Shown in pieces: positions 13,698 to 16,310 of a stretch of DNA of 16,310 nucleotides. The DNA comes from an uncultured Coriobacteriales bacterium. GTDB taxonomy: Bacteria > Actinomycetota > Coriobacteriia > Coriobacteriales > UMGS124. Location of the stretch: NCBI GenBank assembly GCA_903789505.1, contig CAIFEU010000053.1:1-16310 (forward strand). Reading direction: 5' to 3'. Under the pieces are notes generated by a model, which did not search any database, was not told the DNA's origin, and saw only the letters and a program-made list of their open reading frames with translations. Each line of letters opens with the position of its first letter. The stretch's first letter is position 1. Made by a program: the position numbers and the translations under genes.

Positions 13698-15005
13698 CTA
13701 CAGCGAGAACCCGTCGCGCAGCAGCAGGGCATCGGCGAGGTCGCCCGGCTCGAGGTCGCGGTCGACGGGGTTGCGCACGATTGCGTCGGCGCAGCCGAGC
13801 GTCTCGATGCCGCCCTTCTCGCCGCGGTCGAACAGCTCCGCGGACAGCGAGCCGTCCCGCTCACGGCGGATGCGGCACCTGCGCCAGAACTCGAACTCCC
13901 CCGCCTTGACCGGCTTGTCGACCCTGACCTTGACCAGGCGCTCCTGGGGGTCGATCCCGTACCACAGGCCGACGAGCCAGAAGACGAGCCAGTGCATCGC
14001 GGTGTCGGCCGCGACGGGCGGCCCGGGGATGACGCACATCGGCTTGCCGTCCGCGGTGAGCGCGCACATCGCGGGCCGCCCGGGCGCGGCGAGCTGCCCG
14101 TGGTGGATGACGATGTCGGCGCGTTCGGCAAGAACGTGCGGGCCGCAGTCCTCGCTGCCCTTGGACGAGCCCGCGTTCACCAGCACGATGTCGCTTGTCG
14201 CGAGCGCCTCGTCGACGCTGCGGGCGATCTCCTCGTGACGGTCGGGCTGGATCGGCCAGACGCGCGGCTCGCCTCCCAGCAGGCGCACGTAGCTCGACAG
14301 AAGCACGGCGTTGGAGTTGATCGTCGCGCCGCGCCCGGGGACGCGTCCCGGCTCCACGAGCTCGTCGCCGGTGGGGATGATCGCCACGCGCGGCCGTGCG
14401 AGGACCTCGACCACCTGCGCGCCACAGCCGACCGCCGCCGACAGCCTCTCGGGCGTGAGCCGCTCCCCCGCGCGCACGATCGTCTCACCCGCCCTGAACG
14501 CCGACCCGGGCGCGTTCACGCACTCACCGCGCCGCTGGGGCGCCTTCGCCACCGAGAACCCGCGCTCGAAGGGCGCCGACCCGCGCTCCCCGGGGAACGG
14601 CCGGCCGTCGGCACCCGCAAACAGCAGGTTCTCCACCTGGATGACCGTGTCGAACGCGTCGGGGACGTCGTCGCCGGTGTCGCAGACCGCGTAGTCCCTC
14701 CCCAGCTTCCAGCCGCTCGTGTCGGGGACCCCGTCCGCGAAGTCATCGAAGCGCACGCCGATGCCGTCGAGGCACGACGTCTGGGCGGGCGGGCAGTCGA
14801 AGGTCGCGCGAACGTCATGGGCCAGGACACGCCCCAGCGCGTCGTCGACGGCGACGCGCTCGACCGTGGGCCGTGGCCGATACCGGCGCGCGATTTCCTG
14901 CTCCACCAGCTCTCGGCGCGGCATCTGAGGCAGGACCTGCTCGATCGCGTCGTCGTCCCAGCCGTCGCCCGGCGCACCATGACGCCCCCCTTGCCCTGAG
15001 CTCAT
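13698..15005 (-). CDS. MoeA-like molybdopterin-binding protein, divergent
   Basis: The 435 residues follow the MoeA fold in order: a helical N-terminus, ALGRVLAHDVRA and CLDGIGVRF (57-86), the MoCF/MogA-like domain with PTGDELVEPG (211-220), VNAGSSKGSEDCG, HHGQLAAPGRP and PGPPVA, and domain IV at about 350-435. MoeA inserts molybdenum into adenylylated molybdopterin. Two positions needed in E. coli MoeA look changed: the Glu of the RGED segment is Ser168, and the Asp before the TNR motif is Asn230. PGNPVS has become PGPPVA. The Asp of GDEL (D214) and the Asp of MDGYA (D80) remain. A specialised role is likely, but the main function may still be Moco-related. AAGGGGG precedes the ATG at 15005. 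Divergent from the pantothenate kinase; ruvC follows. Confidence 0.82.
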   Translation of the reverse strand: MSSGQGGRHGAPGDGWDDDAIEQVLPQMPRRELVEQEIARRYRPRPTVERVAVDDALGRVLAHDVRATFDCPPAQTSCLDGIGVRFDDFADGVPDTSGWKLGRDYAVCDTGDDVPDAFDTVIQVENLLFAGADGRPFPGERGSAPFERGFSVAKAPQRRGECVNAPGSAFRAGETIVRAGERLTPERLSAAVGCGAQVVEVLARPRVAIIPTGDELVEPGRVPGRGATINSNAVLLSSYVRLLGGEPRVWPIQPDRHEEIARSVDEALATSDIVLVNAGSSKGSEDCGPHVLAERADIVIHHGQLAAPGRPAMCALTADGKPMCVIPGPPVAADTAMHWLVFWLVGLWYGIDPQERLVKVRVDKPVKAGEFEFWRRCRIRRERDGSLSAELFDRGEKGGIETLGCADAIVRNPVDRDLEPGDLADALLLRDGFSL

Positions 15006-15236
15006 AGCGGGCCCCCTTCCGTGGCGCCGCGCCGACCGGCTCGCCCCGCGGGCCCGCAGCAGCCTTCGCCCGCCTCGCAGGGAGAGCAAAAGGTGCCGCG
15101 CATACTGCCCGTGCGGTCGCGTTCCGTGGAGAGGGCGATTCCCGCGAGTCACCGGCCGTGCCTGCGCTACTGTCATCGATGTCACCGCCATTGTACTCGC
15201 ACGCCGCGGCGCGGCGAGCTTCCCGGAGGGGGGAAC
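15006..15236. promoter_or_regulatory. Divergent intergenic region between the MoeA-like and pantothenate kinase genes
   Basis: These 231 bases must hold promoters for both divergent genes. On the minus strand TACAAT (15195-15190) is a good -10 match but lacks a -35. A CATCGATG palindrome lies at about 15174-15181. I see no strong plus-strand promoter. Confidence 0.35.
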
Positions 15237-16130
15237 ATGACTTCGCGCGTCTGGGTCGGCATCGATCTCGGGGGCTCGACCTACAAGTTGGTGGCCTTCG
15301 ACCGGGGGGCGCGGCGCGGCGCGCGGCGATGGGCGACGCTGCAGGACCGCGCCTCCCAGGCGAGCCGCGTCCCCGAGCTGCTCGACCGCCTGCTCGCGGA
15401 CATGGGTGCGACAAAGTCGGACGTGGAGCGCGCCTCGCTGACGGGGGTCGGGTCGCCCCGCGTCGACGAGGAGGCGCTGGGCGTCGCGACGACGCGCGTG
15501 GCGGAGTTCGACGCGGTCGGGATGGGCGGCATGTACGCGTGCGGGCTCGAGCGGGGGCTGGTGACCTGTGCAGGCACCGGGACTTCCTTCGTGCTCGTCG
15601 ACGACAACGGGAATGCCCGCCACCTGGGCGGGAGCGGCTGCGGGGGAGGCTCTCTCGTCGGCACGGCGCGGCTCGCCCTGGGCACCGACGACGTCGCCGA
15701 GGTGTGCCGGCTCGCCTCGGCGGGGAGGCGCGCGGGCGTGGACCTGCTCGTAAGCGACCTCGTGGATGAGGAGATCCCCGGGCTTCCCTCGGGTCTGACC
15801 GCCGCGAACCTCGCGCTCGCCCGCCCCGACTCGCCGCGCGAGGACGTCGCCTTATGCATGGTCAACGCCACGTTCGAGACGGTGGGGATGATGGCCGTCA
15901 TGGCGTGCAAGGGGACCTCGGTCACCGACGTCGCCCTGGTCGGGTCGCTGATGACGCTGCCGCAGGCGTGCGGCGTCTTCGACACCCTCGGCGCCCTGCA
16001 TGGCCTGCGCTTCCACATCCCGCGCTGCGCGGCGTTCGCGCCCGCGATGGGCGCCGTCGCGGTCGCGTGCGGGTGGCGGCCCGAAGCCGGAGAGGATGGG
16101 GACGGCCCCCTGCCCCCGCTTCCCGCGTAG
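15237..16130 (+). CDS. coaW: Type II pantothenate kinase (CoaW-like)
   Basis: This enzyme would phosphorylate pantothenate, the first step of coenzyme A synthesis, in the cytoplasm. The 297 residues belong to the ASKHA sugar-kinase/BadF fold. They match Staphylococcus CoaW: the phosphate-1 loop VGIDLGGSTYK (7-17), EFDA (E90-A93, Glu as probable base), the GTGTS loop (113-117), GGSGCGGGSLVG (131-142), and IPGLPSGLTAANLA. The C-terminal VALVGSLMTLP and GAVAVACG complete the fold. The start at 15237 follows GGAGGGGGG. An in-frame extension to 15021 has no ribosome site. Type II kinases resist feedback by CoA in staphylococci, a family property not visible here. A BadF-type activator is less likely because its Cys-based cluster site is absent. 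Confidence 0.9.
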   Translation: MTSRVWVGIDLGGSTYKLVAFDRGARRGARRWATLQDRASQASRVPELLDRLLADMGATKSDVERASLTGVGSPRVDEEALGVATTRVAEFDAVGMGGMYACGLERGLVTCAGTGTSFVLVDDNGNARHLGGSGCGGGSLVGTARLALGTDDVAEVCRLASAGRRAGVDLLVSDLVDEEIPGLPSGLTAANLALARPDSPREDVALCMVNATFETVGMMAVMACKGTSVTDVALVGSLMTLPQACGVFDTLGALHGLRFHIPRCAAFAPAMGAVAVACGWRPEAGEDGDGPLPPLPA

Positions 16131-16310
16131 CGCCGTCGGAAGAGGCCTCGCGCGTCCCCGTGAGCCCGCGCGACCAACCCGCCCCCGCGCCTCGGCAAAG
16201 AGGTCCGCGCGAGGGGCGACACCGCAAGGACACGAAGACGGGGCGCCGTCGACCATCGCGGCCGGCGACGCCCCGCAGGGGACGCGAGCATGCGTCCGCG
16301 TCCGTCATTC
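16131..16310. other. Right-edge intergenic stretch, no supportable gene
   Basis: These 180 bases hold no frame with a credible ribosome site and protein composition. GGGGCG (16240-16245) and CGCCCC (16269-16274) could pair as a weak, T-less hairpin, perhaps ending the pantothenate kinase transcript. Confidence 0.4.

Noticed and set aside
15190..15195. TACAAT as a minus-strand -10 for the MoeA-like gene
   Set aside because: There is no -35-like hexamer at 16-18 bases and the leader would be about 178 bases. Only mentioned within the intergenic entry.
15006..15623. N-terminal extension of the MoeA-like protein to 641 residues
   Set aside because: It runs through the divergent intergenic region and opposite the pantothenate kinase. 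The ATG at 15005 has a good ribosome site and the fold starts after it.
1..16310. CRISPR arrays, transposons, tRNA or rRNA genes
   Set aside because: No regularly spaced direct repeats, transposase motifs, terminal inverted repeats or cloverleaf-like sequence were seen by eye. A tRNAscan or repeat search would be decisive.

Overview
The window is GC-rich bacterial chromosome (about two thirds GC or more, over 80% at the left end). Gene content, strong third-position GC and the protein sequences suggest a high-GC actinobacterium, most likely an anaerobic Coriobacteriia relative of Olsenella or Atopobium. The taxonomy is inference. I see no rRNA, tRNA, CRISPR array, insertion sequence or phage gene.

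Left part, plus strand (1-6437). The left edge holds a very GC-rich, ambiguous open region, read here with low confidence as the disordered tail of a gene starting outside the window. Next come a D-Ala-D-Ala-ligase-like ATP-grasp protein that has lost most catalytic residues and a Cof-type HAD phosphatase, one base apart. A promoter-like site precedes a GT2 glycosyltransferase with two C-terminal membrane helices. A strong terminator and a perfect 16-bp palindrome separate it from a 727-residue polytopic membrane protein with a long disordered tail. The last two genes look like a cell-envelope glycan module.

Middle (6438-7211). A convergent intergenic region is packed with hairpins that end transcription from both sides. 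A minus-strand cold-shock protein gene follows, with a clear promoter and an inverted-repeat-rich leader.

Right part, minus strand (7212-15005, transcribed right to left). The order of transcription is a divergent MoeA-like molybdopterin protein, ruvC-ruvA-ruvB (Holliday junction resolution, behind a LexA/SOS-like operator), a small helical protein of unknown function, fhs and folD (formate/tetrahydrofolate one-carbon metabolism), and a ModD/NadC-type phosphoribosyltransferase. Start/stop overlaps (ruvC/ruvA, ruvA/ruvB, fhs/folD) imply translational coupling. ruvC through modD could be one long transcript.

Right edge (15237-16310). A divergent plus-strand gene encodes a type II (CoaW-like) pantothenate kinase. 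The last 180 bases show no supportable gene.

I did not find a convincing new multi-gene system. The best leads are the two proteins with substituted active sites (Ddl-like and MoeA-like), a ModD homologue away from any molybdate transport genes, the GT2 plus membrane-protein module, and several regulatory palindromes.
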